Shown one piece after another: positions 9,104 through 18,716 of a stretch of 64,000 bases of DNA. The position numbers were made by a program, and so were the translations under genes. The notes under the pieces are model-generated. The model had not been told where the DNA came from. It did no database searches and saw only the letters and a program-made list of their open reading frames with translations. Every line of letters starts with the position of its first letter. The first letter of the stretch is position 1. This stretch comes from an uncultured Bacteroides sp. (GTDB lineage: Bacteria; Bacteroidota; Bacteroidia; Bacteroidales; Bacteroidaceae): the NCBI RefSeq assembly GCF_963677685.1, contig NZ_OY782186.1, positions 868,001-932,000 of the forward strand, given 5' to 3'.

Positions 9104-10555
9104 TCAATTCTTTTTCCAAAATTCTGGAGTAAACATAAGTAATATTGTAAATATTTCTAATCGCCCGATTAACATTAAGAAAGAAAGTAACCATTTAGCA
9201 GCATCTGGTAGATGATTCCAACTGTATGCCGGGCCGCATGTGCCTAGTCCGGGCCCTACACCGCCCATACTGGAAATAACTGTACCAAAAGATTCTATGC
9301 AACCAACACCTAACGACATCATGATAAGCCAGCTTATTACTGATACAATTATATATAATAAGGTGAAGGCAAGAATGGAATTTTTGATGGATGGTGACAT
9401 TATTTGCTTGTTGGCTCTAACCGGTAACACCGCATTAGGATGTATAATGTGTTTAAACTCATTCTTGATGATTCTTGCTATAATTAATACACGTATATCT
9501 TTTAATCCTCCACTTGTTGAACCGGCACAGCCACCAATAATCATGGTAATAGCCAGCATTGCCCATAAAAAAGGAGCCCATGTCATATAATCCGCCGTTG
9601 CATATCCAGTGGTAGTATGTAAAGAGGCCACTTGAAATAATGCTTTTCTAAAACATTCTTCTATTCCCATTGAAGATGTACGTATCAACGTGAAAGCTAT
9701 AATACTAGTAAAAATGGCAATAGAGGCTAAATACCATTTCATTTCTTCGTCTCTAAAGAATTTTTTGATTTTCCCTTTTATGCAGAAAAAATAGAGCGTA
9801 AAATTTATTCCAGATAGAATCATGAAGATAGAAACAACATATTCTATATAAGGGGAATTATAATAAGCTATACTAGCTTGTTTGGTGGAGAAACCTCCTG
9901 TTGCAGTGGTTGTGAATGAATGACAAATAGCATCGAAAAGGCTCATTCCTCCCATCATTAATAATATTGTTTCGCTAATGGTGAGAACTAAATAAATGCT
10001 CCATAATAACTTGGCAGTTACTCCAATACGAGGGTGTATCTTATCGTGTGTGGGACCCGTTGCTTCTGCCGCAAAGAGTTGCATACTCCCTATTCCGAAA
10101 ATAGGTAAGATAGCAATGGTGAAGAAAACAATCCCTAATCCTCCGATCCATTGAGTCATGCTTCTCCAAAATAATAGTCCGTGAGGTAATGCTTCTATGT
10201 TATCTAAGATAGAGGCCCCAGTGGTAGTAAAGCCTGACATCGTTTCAAAAAAGGCGTTGGTGATATTAGGAATATATCCGCTTAAATAAAAAGGTAGCAT
10301 GCCAAAAATACTAAAGATGACCCATACAAGACTCACAATGATATAGCCATCTTTGCGACTTAAGTGTTTTTCCGCATTTTTTCCTATCAGCATTAAAAGA
10401 AAACCAGTACAAGCTGTGACAGCACTTGTGATAAGGAAACTGTTTAGATCGTTTTCTTGATAGTATAGGGAAACTCCAATGCAAGATAGCAGCATGGCTG
10501 TTTCAATTAGAATCAGGAATCCCATGATTCTGTAAATCATCTTTATATTTATCAT
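9104..10555 (-). CDS. trkH: Trk-type potassium uptake membrane protein
   Basis: This 483-residue protein has the fourfold pore repeat of the TrkH/KtrB family. The selectivity-filter loops are visible as TTTGASILD, TATGGFST, HTTTGYATAD and GGVGPGLGTCG. It should form the K+ channel in the inner membrane. It starts 8 bp after the trkA stop, so the gating subunit and the channel are made from one transcript. Length matches the family. Confidence 0.95.
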   Translation of the reverse strand: MINIKMIYRIMGFLILIETAMLLSCIGVSLYYQENDLNSFLITSAVTACTGFLLMLIGKNAEKHLSRKDGYIIVSLVWVIFSIFGMLPFYLSGYIPNITNAFFETMSGFTTTGASILDNIEALPHGLLFWRSMTQWIGGLGIVFFTIAILPIFGIGSMQLFAAEATGPTHDKIHPRIGVTAKLLWSIYLVLTISETILLMMGGMSLFDAICHSFTTTATGGFSTKQASIAYYNSPYIEYVVSIFMILSGINFTLYFFCIKGKIKKFFRDEEMKWYLASIAIFTSIIAFTLIRTSSMGIEECFRKALFQVASLHTTTGYATADYMTWAPFLWAMLAITMIIGGCAGSTSGGLKDIRVLIIARIIKNEFKHIIHPNAVLPVRANKQIMSPSIKNSILAFTLLYIIVSVISWLIMMSLGVGCIESFGTVISSMGGVGPGLGTCGPAYSWNHLPDAAKWLLSFLMLIGRLEIFTILLMFTPEFWKKN

Positions 10556-10563
10556 TGCGGATG

Positions 10564-11904
10564 TTAGCTAAAGAATCTTTCTATTTTTTTTATCATCATG
10601 TTTTGGCAAAAAACAACAACGTGATCACCGGCTTTTATCAGTGTATCTCCACTCACTACGACTCCTTCGCCGTTACGGATTAATCCTCCAATTGTTGCTC
10701 CTTTAGGTAATCCTAAATCCTTTACTAAGTGTTTAGCTACTTTGGAATTGGATTTGACTGTAAACTCAGCTACTTCTGCATTTGCAAATGTGAGGCTTTT
10801 TACGTTTGAAACATCTGCATCAAGCATCATTTGATAGATGTGTCCGGCTGCAATCATTTTTTTATTAATGACAGTACCGATATCAAGGCTTTCAGCCATG
10901 CCTATGTAATCTATATTTTCTACTTCTGCTACTGTCTTGCTAACGCCCATTCTTTTTGCTGCGAGGCATGCTAGAATATTTGTTTCAGAGTTTCCTGTTA
11001 CAGCAACAAAAGCTTCAGTATTTTTTAATCCTTCTTCAGCTAGCAGGTTCATATCTCTTCCATCGCCATTAATAACCATAACCTTATCGTCGAGCAATTC
11101 TGTTAATCTGTTACAACGATTTACGTCATGTTCTATTATTTTGACTTGCATGTAATCCGGAACGTATTGAGCTGTGCGTACAGCTATGCGGCTTCCTCCC
11201 ATAATCATTACTTTACGGACATCTGCATAGTCTTCTTTTCCTGCGATTTTTCGAATATAAGGAATGTATTTGCGAGTAGTGGTGAAATATACAATATCAA
11301 AGACTTTAATAACATCATTTCCTCGCGGAATGATTGTCTTATTGCCTCGTTTGATAGCTACGATATGGTAAGGCGTATTCCCTTCTCCTAATTGTTGAAG
11401 GGGTATGTTCAGAATTTCTGCATTATTTCGCATTTTAGTTCCAATAAGAATAAGAGCTCCTCCACAAAATTCCCACCATTGGCGAATCCAACTCATGCGC
11501 ATGGAAGAAACAATTTCTTTAGCTGCCAACATTTCGGGGTAAATTAAAGAATCAACACCTAATTTTTTAAAGAACTCTTTGTTTTTGGGCAATAAATATT
11601 CATAATTGTCGATACGTGCAACTGTTTTTTTTGCTCCTAAATTAGTTGCAATCATGCAGGCAGTCATATTGCGGCTTTCATCCGGCGTAACGGCAATGAA
11701 CAGATTGGCGTCTTTTACTCCGACCTCTTTTAATCCGGATATGGATGAGGGAGATGCACAAACTGTCATTAAATCGAAATTGGAACTTAATGTGCTCAGT
11801 TTATCTTCGTCGTCATCTATCAGAATAATATCCTGTCTTTCACGGGATAACAATTTGGCTAAATGTGTGCCTACTGCTCCGGCACCGGCAATAATTATCT
11901 TCAT
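10564..11904 (-). CDS. trkA: Trk system potassium uptake regulator TrkA
   Basis: This 446-residue cytoplasmic protein contains two copies of the RCK_N/RCK_C module. The first nucleotide-binding site is canonical (IIAGAGAVGTHLAKLL). The second (MIMGGSRIAVRTAQYV) has a less regular glycine pattern, as often seen in TrkA second halves. It binds NAD(H) or ATP/ADP and gates TrkH. It lies between dxs (82 bp away) and trkH (8 bp away) on the same strand. Confidence 0.95.
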   Translation of the reverse strand: MKIIIAGAGAVGTHLAKLLSRERQDIILIDDDEDKLSTLSSNFDLMTVCASPSSISGLKEVGVKDANLFIAVTPDESRNMTACMIATNLGAKKTVARIDNYEYLLPKNKEFFKKLGVDSLIYPEMLAAKEIVSSMRMSWIRQWWEFCGGALILIGTKMRNNAEILNIPLQQLGEGNTPYHIVAIKRGNKTIIPRGNDVIKVFDIVYFTTTRKYIPYIRKIAGKEDYADVRKVMIMGGSRIAVRTAQYVPDYMQVKIIEHDVNRCNRLTELLDDKVMVINGDGRDMNLLAEEGLKNTEAFVAVTGNSETNILACLAAKRMGVSKTVAEVENIDYIGMAESLDIGTVINKKMIAAGHIYQMMLDADVSNVKSLTFANAEVAEFTVKSNSKVAKHLVKDLGLPKGATIGGLIRNGEGVVVSGDTLIKAGDHVVVFCQNMMIKKIERFFS

Positions 11905-11986
11905 TGTTTATTTATGCATGTGCCAATCTTATTATCAAAAAAAATGATGAATGTTTGGCCTGTAATTTTATATGTACTATTTATTT

Positions 11987-13894
11987 TCATAATGAGTGCA
12001 TCTGCATGATTGCCTGATAAATGCCGATCGCATCTAAACCGCATAGGTGATGCAATTCTTTAATACTTCCATGTTCTATGAATGTATCAGATATTCCTAG
12101 ACGTTTCAGTCTTGGGTAATAATTATTGTCTGATAGAAATTCAAGAATTGCACTTCCCATGCCTCCCTGAATAATACCATCTTCAACTGTTATAATTTTG
12201 TTGAATTTGCGTCCGACCTCGTGCAATAGCTCTTTATCAAGAGGCTTGACGAATCGTATATCATAGTGTGCTATGGAGGAGATCTGTTGCTCTTCCGCCA
12301 TTTCTATTGCTTTTTCGACCTCTTTTCCAATAGGACCTAGAGTTAGCACTGCTATTTCGTCACCTTCTTTAATTTTTCGCCCCGTACCCACTTGGATCTC
12401 TTCAAATGCGCATTTCCACTCTAATAATGTACCTCTCCCTTTGGGGTAACGAATCACAAAAGGCCCTTTGTTGGGAAGCTGAGCAGTATACATTAATTTT
12501 CTTAATTCGTGTTCATCCATTGGGGACGCAATTGTGAGATGAGGAATAGGTCTTAGATAAGCAAGGTCGAAAACTCCATGATGGGTAGGTCCATCTTCTC
12601 CTACCAATCCTGCCCTATCAAGACAGAACGCTACATTCAAGTTTTGGATAGCAACGTCATGAATTATATTATCATATGCCCGTTGCATAAATGAAGAGTA
12701 AATGTTGCAGAATGGCATTAAGCCTTCCTTTGCCATCCCACCAGAGAAAGTCACTGCATGTCCTTCGGCGATGCCTACGTCAAAAGCTTTGTCGGGCATT
12801 TCTTGCATGAGTATATTCATGGAGCACCCTGTAGGCATAGCCGGAGTGACTCCTATAATCTTGCTGTTACTTTTAGCTAGTTCAACTAATGTTTTGCCAA
12901 ATACATCTTGAAATAAAGGAGGCAATCCATTGGTGTCTGCAATAATTCGTTCTCCTGTCTCTGGGTTGAATTTTCCGGGCGCATGCCATAGAGTTGCATG
13001 TTTTTCGGCAGGTTCAAATCCTTTTCCTTTGATCGTATGCAGATGTAGTATTTTAGGCCCTTGCATCTCTTTAAGGTCTTGTAATATCCGCGATATATTC
13101 TTTACGTCGTGGCCATCAATTGGTCCGAAATAACGGATATTCATTCCTTCAAAAATATTTTGTTGTTGGGCTAACATTGATTTTAAGCTATTCCCAAAAC
13201 GAATTAAGCTTTTACGTCTGTCTTCATTCAAAATTCCTATTTTGAATAAGATTTTTGAAGCTTCAAAACGGAGACGGTTATAACGATTAGAGGTAGTCAG
13301 GTTAAACAAATATTGCTTCATTCCACCAACACTACGATCAATAGACATGTCATTGTCATTTAGAATAATCAATAGATTGTTAGGGGTTGACGAAGCATTG
13401 TTTAACCCTTCAAAAGCCAGTCCTCCGCTCATGGAGCCATCTCCTATTACTGCTATGACATGCCGATCATCTTCTCCCTTTTTATTAGCAGCAACTGCCA
13501 TTCCAAGCGCTGCTGAGATAGAATTGGAAGCGTGTCCACAGGTAAAAGTATCGTATTTGCTTTCTTCAGGAGAAGGGAATGGACGTATGCCTTTAAATTT
13601 TCTGTTTGTAGAAAAAATCTCACGACGTCCTGTTAGTATTTTATGACCATATGCTTGATGTCCTACATCCCATACTATGCGATCGTATGGAGTATTGTAT
13701 ACGTAATGCAAAGCTACAGTGAGCTCCACTACGCCTAAGCTTGCAGCAAAATGTCCGGGGTTACAGGATAGTTCTTTTATGATGTCTTGCCGCAACTCTG
13801 CACATACTTCGGGAAGGTCATTCATGCGCAATGTACGAAGATCTTCAGGAGATGAGATGTTGTTGAGCAAGTTATATGTAGAATTGTTCTTCAT
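11987..13894 (-). CDS. dxs: 1-deoxy-D-xylulose-5-phosphate synthase
   Basis: This 635-residue thiamine-diphosphate enzyme condenses pyruvate with glyceraldehyde 3-phosphate, the first step of the non-mevalonate isoprenoid pathway. Visible motifs are [17 protein letters not shown] near residue 74, the ThDP-binding [17 protein letters not shown] near 152, and [18 protein letters not shown] near 414. Length is normal. It is the first gene of a likely dxs-trkA-trkH unit and is divergent from the GSCFA gene across 192 bp. Confidence 0.97.
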   Translation of the reverse strand: MKNNSTYNLLNNISSPEDLRTLRMNDLPEVCAELRQDIIKELSCNPGHFAASLGVVELTVALHYVYNTPYDRIVWDVGHQAYGHKILTGRREIFSTNRKFKGIRPFPSPEESKYDTFTCGHASNSISAALGMAVAANKKGEDDRHVIAVIGDGSMSGGLAFEGLNNASSTPNNLLIILNDNDMSIDRSVGGMKQYLFNLTTSNRYNRLRFEASKILFKIGILNEDRRKSLIRFGNSLKSMLAQQQNIFEGMNIRYFGPIDGHDVKNISRILQDLKEMQGPKILHLHTIKGKGFEPAEKHATLWHAPGKFNPETGERIIADTNGLPPLFQDVFGKTLVELAKSNSKIIGVTPAMPTGCSMNILMQEMPDKAFDVGIAEGHAVTFSGGMAKEGLMPFCNIYSSFMQRAYDNIIHDVAIQNLNVAFCLDRAGLVGEDGPTHHGVFDLAYLRPIPHLTIASPMDEHELRKLMYTAQLPNKGPFVIRYPKGRGTLLEWKCAFEEIQVGTGRKIKEGDEIAVLTLGPIGKEVEKAIEMAEEQQISSIAHYDIRFVKPLDKELLHEVGRKFNKIITVEDGIIQGGMGSAILEFLSDNNYYPRLKRLGISDTFIEHGSIKELHHLCGLDAIGIYQAIMQMHSL

Positions 13895-13914
13895 CTTTCA
13901 GGATAAATTTAGTG

Positions 13915-13922
13915 CAAAATTA
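13915..13922 (-). promoter_or_regulatory. -7 box of the dxs promoter
   Basis: TAATTTTG on the minus strand matches TAnnTTTG and lies 20 bp upstream of the dxs ATG. No good -33 TTTG is visible at the expected distance, so this is a moderate call. Confidence 0.45.
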
Positions 13923-14043
13923 GTATAAATAAGTCGAAGTACTCACTTTTAGATTGAAATTTTGTGAAGGTTTAATTTTGTTTTTTTAGTCTATGTAATG
14001 CTAATCCTTTTGCTCATATTCGATATTCTTAATTTTATTACAG

Positions 14044-14051
14044 TATTTTTG
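14044..14051 (+). promoter_or_regulatory. -7 box of the GSCFA-murF-alr promoter
   Basis: TATTTTTG matches the TAnnTTTG consensus and ends 35 bp before the ATG at 14087. A weak TTCG lies 21 bp upstream as a possible -33 element. Confidence 0.45.
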
Positions 14052-14086
14052 TCGTAATATATAAATAGTGTAAGTTATAAATAGTT

Positions 14087-15079
14087 ATGGAATTTAGAAC
14101 AATAATGGACTATCCTCAAGCAAATTTCTCAATGAGTCATTCTGATAATTTTTTATTGTTGGGTTCTTGTTTTGCCGAAAATATCGGCTCAATGATGATT
14201 GATAACAAGTTTCATTGCGAATTAAATCCGTATGGTATCCTTTATAATCCTTTTTCGATATCTAGAGCTTTGAGGGAAATTATTTCAGGGAAGCAATATA
14301 CTGAAAAGGATTTGTTCTTTTACCGTGAATGTTATCATAGTTATATGCATCATGGTTCTTTTTCTGCTTTTACTCAGGATAAATGTCTCACGAGAGTAAA
14401 TGAACACTTAAAAAGAGCGCATGAACTATGTAGTACTTCGATGAATTATTTGATTATAACTTTTGGAACTTCCTGGGTTTATACACTCAAAGAAACAAAT
14501 GAGGTAGTCTCTAATTGTCATAAACTTCCGGCGGCGAACTTTATCCGCCGTTTGCTAACTGTAAATGAAATTGTGGCAGATTACACATCTCTTATCTCGA
14601 AACTTCTGGAATCTCGTCCTTCATTGAAGATTGTGTTTACGGTCAGCCCTATTCGTCATATAAAAGATGGTTTACATGCTAATCAGATAAGTAAATCTAC
14701 TTTGCTATTAGCTATTGATATGCTTCAAAAAGTATTTCCTAACATTGTTTTTTACTTTCCAGCATATGAAATCCTTATGGATGAGTTACGTGATTATCGC
14801 TTTTATGCAGATGACATGATTCATCCTTCGGATATGGCTATCAGGTATATTTGGAATACTTTTGCTGCTTTTTATTTCTCTAAAGAAACGACAAAGATTA
14901 TGCAGGAATATGGAGATATACACAAGGCATTGTCTCATAAGCCTTTTAGAAGAGATTCTGAGGAATATAAACGATTTTTAGGACAAATAGTGTTAAAAAT
15001 AAAACGACTTAAAGAAAAATACCCGTACTTAGATGTAGAAAAAGAAATAGAACTATGTCATATACAATTGAATCAATAG
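14087..15079 (+). CDS. GSCFA domain protein
   Basis: This 330-residue protein has the motif that names the GSCFA family (LLGSCFAENIGSMM, near residue 26), followed by FGTSWVYT and a C-terminal DDMIHPSD. The Gly-Ser near the start and the Asp-x-x-His near the end resemble an SGNH/GDSL-type hydrolase arrangement, so an esterase-like activity is likely, but the substrate is unknown. No signal peptide is seen. Its last 25 bp overlap the start of murF-alr, so the two are translated together; a link to cell-wall metabolism is only inference. Confidence 0.85.
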   Translation: MEFRTIMDYPQANFSMSHSDNFLLLGSCFAENIGSMMIDNKFHCELNPYGILYNPFSISRALREIISGKQYTEKDLFFYRECYHSYMHHGSFSAFTQDKCLTRVNEHLKRAHELCSTSMNYLIITFGTSWVYTLKETNEVVSNCHKLPAANFIRRLLTVNEIVADYTSLISKLLESRPSLKIVFTVSPIRHIKDGLHANQISKSTLLLAIDMLQKVFPNIVFYFPAYEILMDELRDYRFYADDMIHPSDMAIRYIWNTFAAFYFSKETTKIMQEYGDIHKALSHKPFRRDSEEYKRFLGQIVLKIKRLKEKYPYLDVEKEIELCHIQLNQ

Positions 15080-17520
15080 CTAAACGTATTTCTGCTAAGC
15101 GATTTGGTAATACAGAGAGCCATATAGACTGGTTACTTACTGATAGTCGCTCGTTATGTTTTCCTGAAGAAACTCTCTTTTTTGCTTTATCTACAAAAAG
15201 GAATAATGGAGCAAAATATATTCCTGACTTATATGCAAGGGGGGTACGTAATTTTGTGGTTCATAATACTTTTAATGAACAAGCTAACTATGGTGATAGC
15301 AATTTTCTTTTTGTTCCTAACCCTCTTCGAGCTTTGCAAAAATTGGCAGAACAGCATCGTGAGCAATTTCAAATACCTGTTATAGGAGTGACAGGAAGTA
15401 ATGGAAAAACAATTGTAAAAGAGTGGTTGCATCAGTTGTTTAGTCCTGATTTGAATATTGTTCGCTCTCCTCGTAGCTATAATTCTCAAATAGGAGTGCC
15501 TGTTTCTGTTTGGCAGATGAATGCTCTCTCTCAATTGGGTATTTTTGAGGCTGGAATCTCAGAAGTAGGAGAGATGCGGGCTTTGCAGAATATAATTAAA
15601 CCAACTATTGGAGTCTTTACAAATATAGGGGGCGCGCATCAAGAAAACTTTTTTTCTCTCCAGGAGAAATGTATGGAAAAGCTTGTCTTATTTAAGAATT
15701 GTGACGTAATTATTTATAATGGTGACAATGAACTTATCAGCAACTGTGTTGCCAAATCTATGTTTACTGCACGTGAAATAGCTTGGTCTTGCACTGACAT
15801 GGAAAAGCCTTTGTTTATTAGTAAAATAGAGAAAAATGATGAATATACTACCATTTCTTATCGTTATCTTGAAATGGATAATTCATATCGTATTCCCTTT
15901 ATAGACGATGCATCTATTGAGAATTCTTTAAATTGTTTGGCTGTGTGTCTTTACCTTATGTTATCTCCTGAACAAATTACTGAAAGGATGGCACGTTTGG
16001 AGCCCATTGCTATGCGTTTGGAGGTTAAAGAAGGAAAGAATAACTGCGTACTAATAAATGATAGTTATAACTCAGATTTAGCATCGTTGGATATAGCACT
16101 TGACTTTCTTTATCGCCGTTCTTTATCTAAAAAGTTGAAACGTACTTTGATTCTTTCCGATCTTTTGGAAACAGGTCAAAGTACCACTACATTGTATCGT
16201 AAGGTAGCTCAATTAGTACATAATCGAGGAATAGAAAAGATTATCGGAGTGGGACATGAAATATCTTCTTGTAGTGCGCGCTTTGATGGTGAAAAGCATT
16301 TCTTCCCAAATACAGAAGATCTGCAAGCTTCTGATATCTTTAAAAATTTAAAGGATGAGATTATTCTCATTAAAGGCTCTCGTAATTTTGGATTTGATAT
16401 GGTTTCGGAGAGTTTGGAACTGAAAGTACATGAAACAATTTTAGAAATAAACCTCAATGCGCTTATAAATAATTTCAATTATTATCGGGCAAAGTTGAAA
16501 CCTGAAACAAAGATGGCCTGTATGGTAAAGGCTTTTGCCTATGGCGCAGGTTCTTATGAAATTGCTAAAACTCTTCAGGAACATCATGTCGATTACCTGG
16601 CTGTGGCTGTAGCGGATGAAGGTTCTGATTTGCGTAAAGCCGGTATTACAGGTTCTATTATAATTATGAATCCGGAAATGACCACTTTTAAAACGATGTT
16701 TGATTATAAGTTAGAGCCTGAAGTATATAGTTTTCATTTGCTTGACGCACTTATTAAAGAGGCTGAAAAGGAGGGGATAACGAATTTTCCTATCCACATC
16801 AAATTAGATACCGGAATGCATCGCTTGGGATTTGCTCCTGAAGACATGCCAGCTCTCATCAAGCGTTTGAAAAGTCAAAATTCGGTCATCCCGCGTTCCG
16901 TTTTTTCTCACATGGTGGGTAGTGATAGCCCTCAGTTTGATGCTTTTACTCGTGTGCAAATAGAGACATTTGATAAAGCATCAACAGAACTTCAGAGTGA
17001 GTTTTCCCACAAGATACTCCGTCATATATGCAATTCTGCCGGTATTGAACGTTTCCCTGATTCTCAATTTGATATGGTGCGTTTGGGAATCGGTTTATAT
17101 GGTGTCAATCCTATTGATAATTCTATTATAAATAATGTGAGTACTCTGAGAACGACGATTTTGCAGGTTCGTGATGTACCCGCTGAAGATACGGTAGGGT
17201 ATGGTAGGAAAGGTCATCTCACACGTTATTCTCGTATTGCAGCAATTCCTATTGGATATGCTGATGGCTTAGACAGACATCTAGGAAATGGAAAAGGATA
17301 TTGTTTGGTAAATGGGCAAAAAGCTGCTTATGTGGGAAATATTTGTATGGATGTGTGTATGATAGATGTGACTGATATTGACTGTAAAGAGGGTGATAAA
17401 GTTGTTATCTTTGGTGATGAATTACCTATAACGGTATTGTCGGATCTGTTAGGAACTATTCCTTATGAGGTACTTACAGGTATTTCTAGTCGCGTAAAGA
17501 GGATCTATTATCAAGATTAA
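15055..17520 (+). CDS. murF-alr: Bifunctional UDP-MurNAc-tripeptide:D-Ala-D-Ala ligase / alanine racemase
   Basis: This 821-residue fusion has a MurF ligase half (about 1-450) and an alanine racemase half (about 455-821). MurF is shown by the ATP-binding GVTGSNGKTIVKEW near residue 120 and LINDSYNSD near 335. Alr is shown by MACMVKAFAYGAGSYEIAK with the PLP lysine, and by the C-terminal Tyr and Gly-rich segments (VGYGRKG, IPIGYADG). It makes D-alanine and adds D-Ala-D-Ala to the peptidoglycan precursor. The fusion is typical of Bacteroidetes. It overlaps the GSCFA gene by 25 bp. Confidence 0.96.
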   Translation: MSYTIESIAKRISAKRFGNTESHIDWLLTDSRSLCFPEETLFFALSTKRNNGAKYIPDLYARGVRNFVVHNTFNEQANYGDSNFLFVPNPLRALQKLAEQHREQFQIPVIGVTGSNGKTIVKEWLHQLFSPDLNIVRSPRSYNSQIGVPVSVWQMNALSQLGIFEAGISEVGEMRALQNIIKPTIGVFTNIGGAHQENFFSLQEKCMEKLVLFKNCDVIIYNGDNELISNCVAKSMFTAREIAWSCTDMEKPLFISKIEKNDEYTTISYRYLEMDNSYRIPFIDDASIENSLNCLAVCLYLMLSPEQITERMARLEPIAMRLEVKEGKNNCVLINDSYNSDLASLDIALDFLYRRSLSKKLKRTLILSDLLETGQSTTTLYRKVAQLVHNRGIEKIIGVGHEISSCSARFDGEKHFFPNTEDLQASDIFKNLKDEIILIKGSRNFGFDMVSESLELKVHETILEINLNALINNFNYYRAKLKPETKMACMVKAFAYGAGSYEIAKTLQEHHVDYLAVAVADEGSDLRKAGITGSIIIMNPEMTTFKTMFDYKLEPEVYSFHLLDALIKEAEKEGITNFPIHIKLDTGMHRLGFAPEDMPALIKRLKSQNSVIPRSVFSHMVGSDSPQFDAFTRVQIETFDKASTELQSEFSHKILRHICNSAGIERFPDSQFDMVRLGIGLYGVNPIDNSIINNVSTLRTTILQVRDVPAEDTVGYGRKGHLTRYSRIAAIPIGYADGLDRHLGNGKGYCLVNGQKAAYVGNICMDVCMIDVTDIDCKEGDKVVIFGDELPITVLSDLLGTIPYEVLTGISSRVKRIYYQD

Positions 17521-17552
17521 TGTTCTCAAGCTCAAAGGAAATACTCTTTTTT

Positions 17553-17584
17553 TTTGGTAGCATGATGACTTTTACATAGTTTTG
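17553..17584 (+). promoter_or_regulatory. Bacteroides-type promoter of tatAC
   Basis: TTTG (17553-17556), a 20-bp spacer, and TAGTTTTG (17577-17584) match both elements of the Bacteroides consensus at the expected spacing. The leader to the tatA ATG is about 30 nt. Confidence 0.75.
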
Positions 17585-17618
17585 TATTCACATTATCTAT
17601 TACTAATAAACATAAATT

Positions 17619-17852
17619 ATGACTAATCACTTGTTGTTGGGCTTTTTGCCTAGTGGCTCGGAGTTTATTATCTTGGCGCTGCTTATTCTCTTATTGTTTG
17701 GAGGTAAAAAAATTCCTGAGTTGATGAAAGGACTTGGCAAAGGAGTTAAGAGCTTTAAAGAAGGAGTCAATGAAGCGAAAGAGGAGATAAATAAAGCCAA
17801 AGACGAGGTGGATCAGCCTGCTGAACCCTCAGAAAAGAATGATAAGAAATAG
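17619..17852 (+). CDS. tatA: Sec-independent translocase protein TatA
   Basis: This 77-residue protein has one N-terminal membrane helix ([20 protein letters not shown]) with the FGGKKIPEL hinge, followed by an amphipathic helix and a charged tail, the standard TatA/TatE architecture. It forms the pore of the twin-arginine pathway for folded proteins. It lies 5 bp before tatC. No tatB is visible, which is common in this phylum. Confidence 0.95.
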   Translation: MTNHLLLGFLPSGSEFIILALLILLLFGGKKIPELMKGLGKGVKSFKEGVNEAKEEINKAKDEVDQPAEPSEKNDKK

Positions 17853-17857
17853 TTGCA

Positions 17858-18649
17858 ATGGCCGAAATGACCTTTTGGGATCATCTAGATGAGTTGAGGC
17901 ATGTTTTATTTCGAATCATCGGAGTGTGGCTCGTTTTAGCTGTCGGTTACTTTATTGTAATGCCTTATCTTTTCGATCATGTGATATTGGCACCTTGTCA
18001 CAATGATTTCATTTTTTATTCATTATTGCGATCGTTAGGAGAAATTTTTCATCTAACTGATGATTTCTTCACGCAAGAATTTTCTGTCAAATTAATTAAT
18101 ATTAATTTGGCGGCTCCCTTTTTTATTCAGATGTCTACTTCTTTTTGGATGGCTATTGTTACTGCAATGCCTTATCTTTTTTTTGAAATATGGAACTTCA
18201 TCCGTCCGGCATTATATCCAAATGAACAGAAAGGGGTTAAGAAAGCTTTGTGGATTGGTACTATTATGTTTTTTATTGGGGTTCTTTTAGGCTACTTTAT
18301 GGTTTATCCATTGACTCTCCGATTTTTATCTACTTACGAACTTAGTGCTGAGATACAGAATCAAATATCCTTGAATTCTTATATTGATAACTTTATGATG
18401 CTGGTTCTCTGCATGGGGTTAGCCTTTGAGCTGCCTCTTGTTACTTGGCTGTTGTCTTTGATGGGATTAGTAAATAAATCATTTTTACGAAAATACAGAA
18501 AGCATGCTATTGTGATTATTGTAGCAATTGCTGCTATAATCACCCCTACAGGAGATCCGTTTACGCTAAGTGTTGTTTCCATACCGCTTTGTCTTTTATA
18601 CGAATTAAGTATTCTGCTTATTAAAGATACTAAAGAGATCCCTGCTTAA
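17858..18649 (+). CDS. tatC: Sec-independent translocase protein TatC
   Basis: This 263-residue protein has six hydrophobic segments and the TatC N-terminal signature TFWDHLDELRHVLFR, with the conserved Glu used in twin-arginine recognition, and ALYPNEQKG in the first cytoplasmic loop. TatC is the receptor for twin-arginine signal peptides. A long periplasmic insert around residues 45-80 is present. It shares the tatA promoter. Confidence 0.96.
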   Translation: MAEMTFWDHLDELRHVLFRIIGVWLVLAVGYFIVMPYLFDHVILAPCHNDFIFYSLLRSLGEIFHLTDDFFTQEFSVKLININLAAPFFIQMSTSFWMAIVTAMPYLFFEIWNFIRPALYPNEQKGVKKALWIGTIMFFIGVLLGYFMVYPLTLRFLSTYELSAEIQNQISLNSYIDNFMMLVLCMGLAFELPLVTWLLSLMGLVNKSFLRKYRKHAIVIIVAIAAIITPTGDPFTLSVVSIPLCLLYELSILLIKDTKEIPA

Positions 18650-18704
18650 TATTCTTTAAATAGATTAATCTTTCTATGAGCTCAAAAGTAGGAGATATTT
18701 TCTT

Positions 18705-18712
18705 TACTTTTG
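18705..18712 (+). promoter_or_regulatory. -7 box immediately upstream of the nuclease-helicase start
   Basis: TACTTTTG matches TAnnTTTG exactly but ends only 4 bp before the ATG at 18717. If it is used, transcription would begin almost on the start codon, giving a leaderless or nearly leaderless mRNA. No TTTG is seen at the -33 position. Confidence 0.4.
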
Positions 18713-18716
18713 CTTT

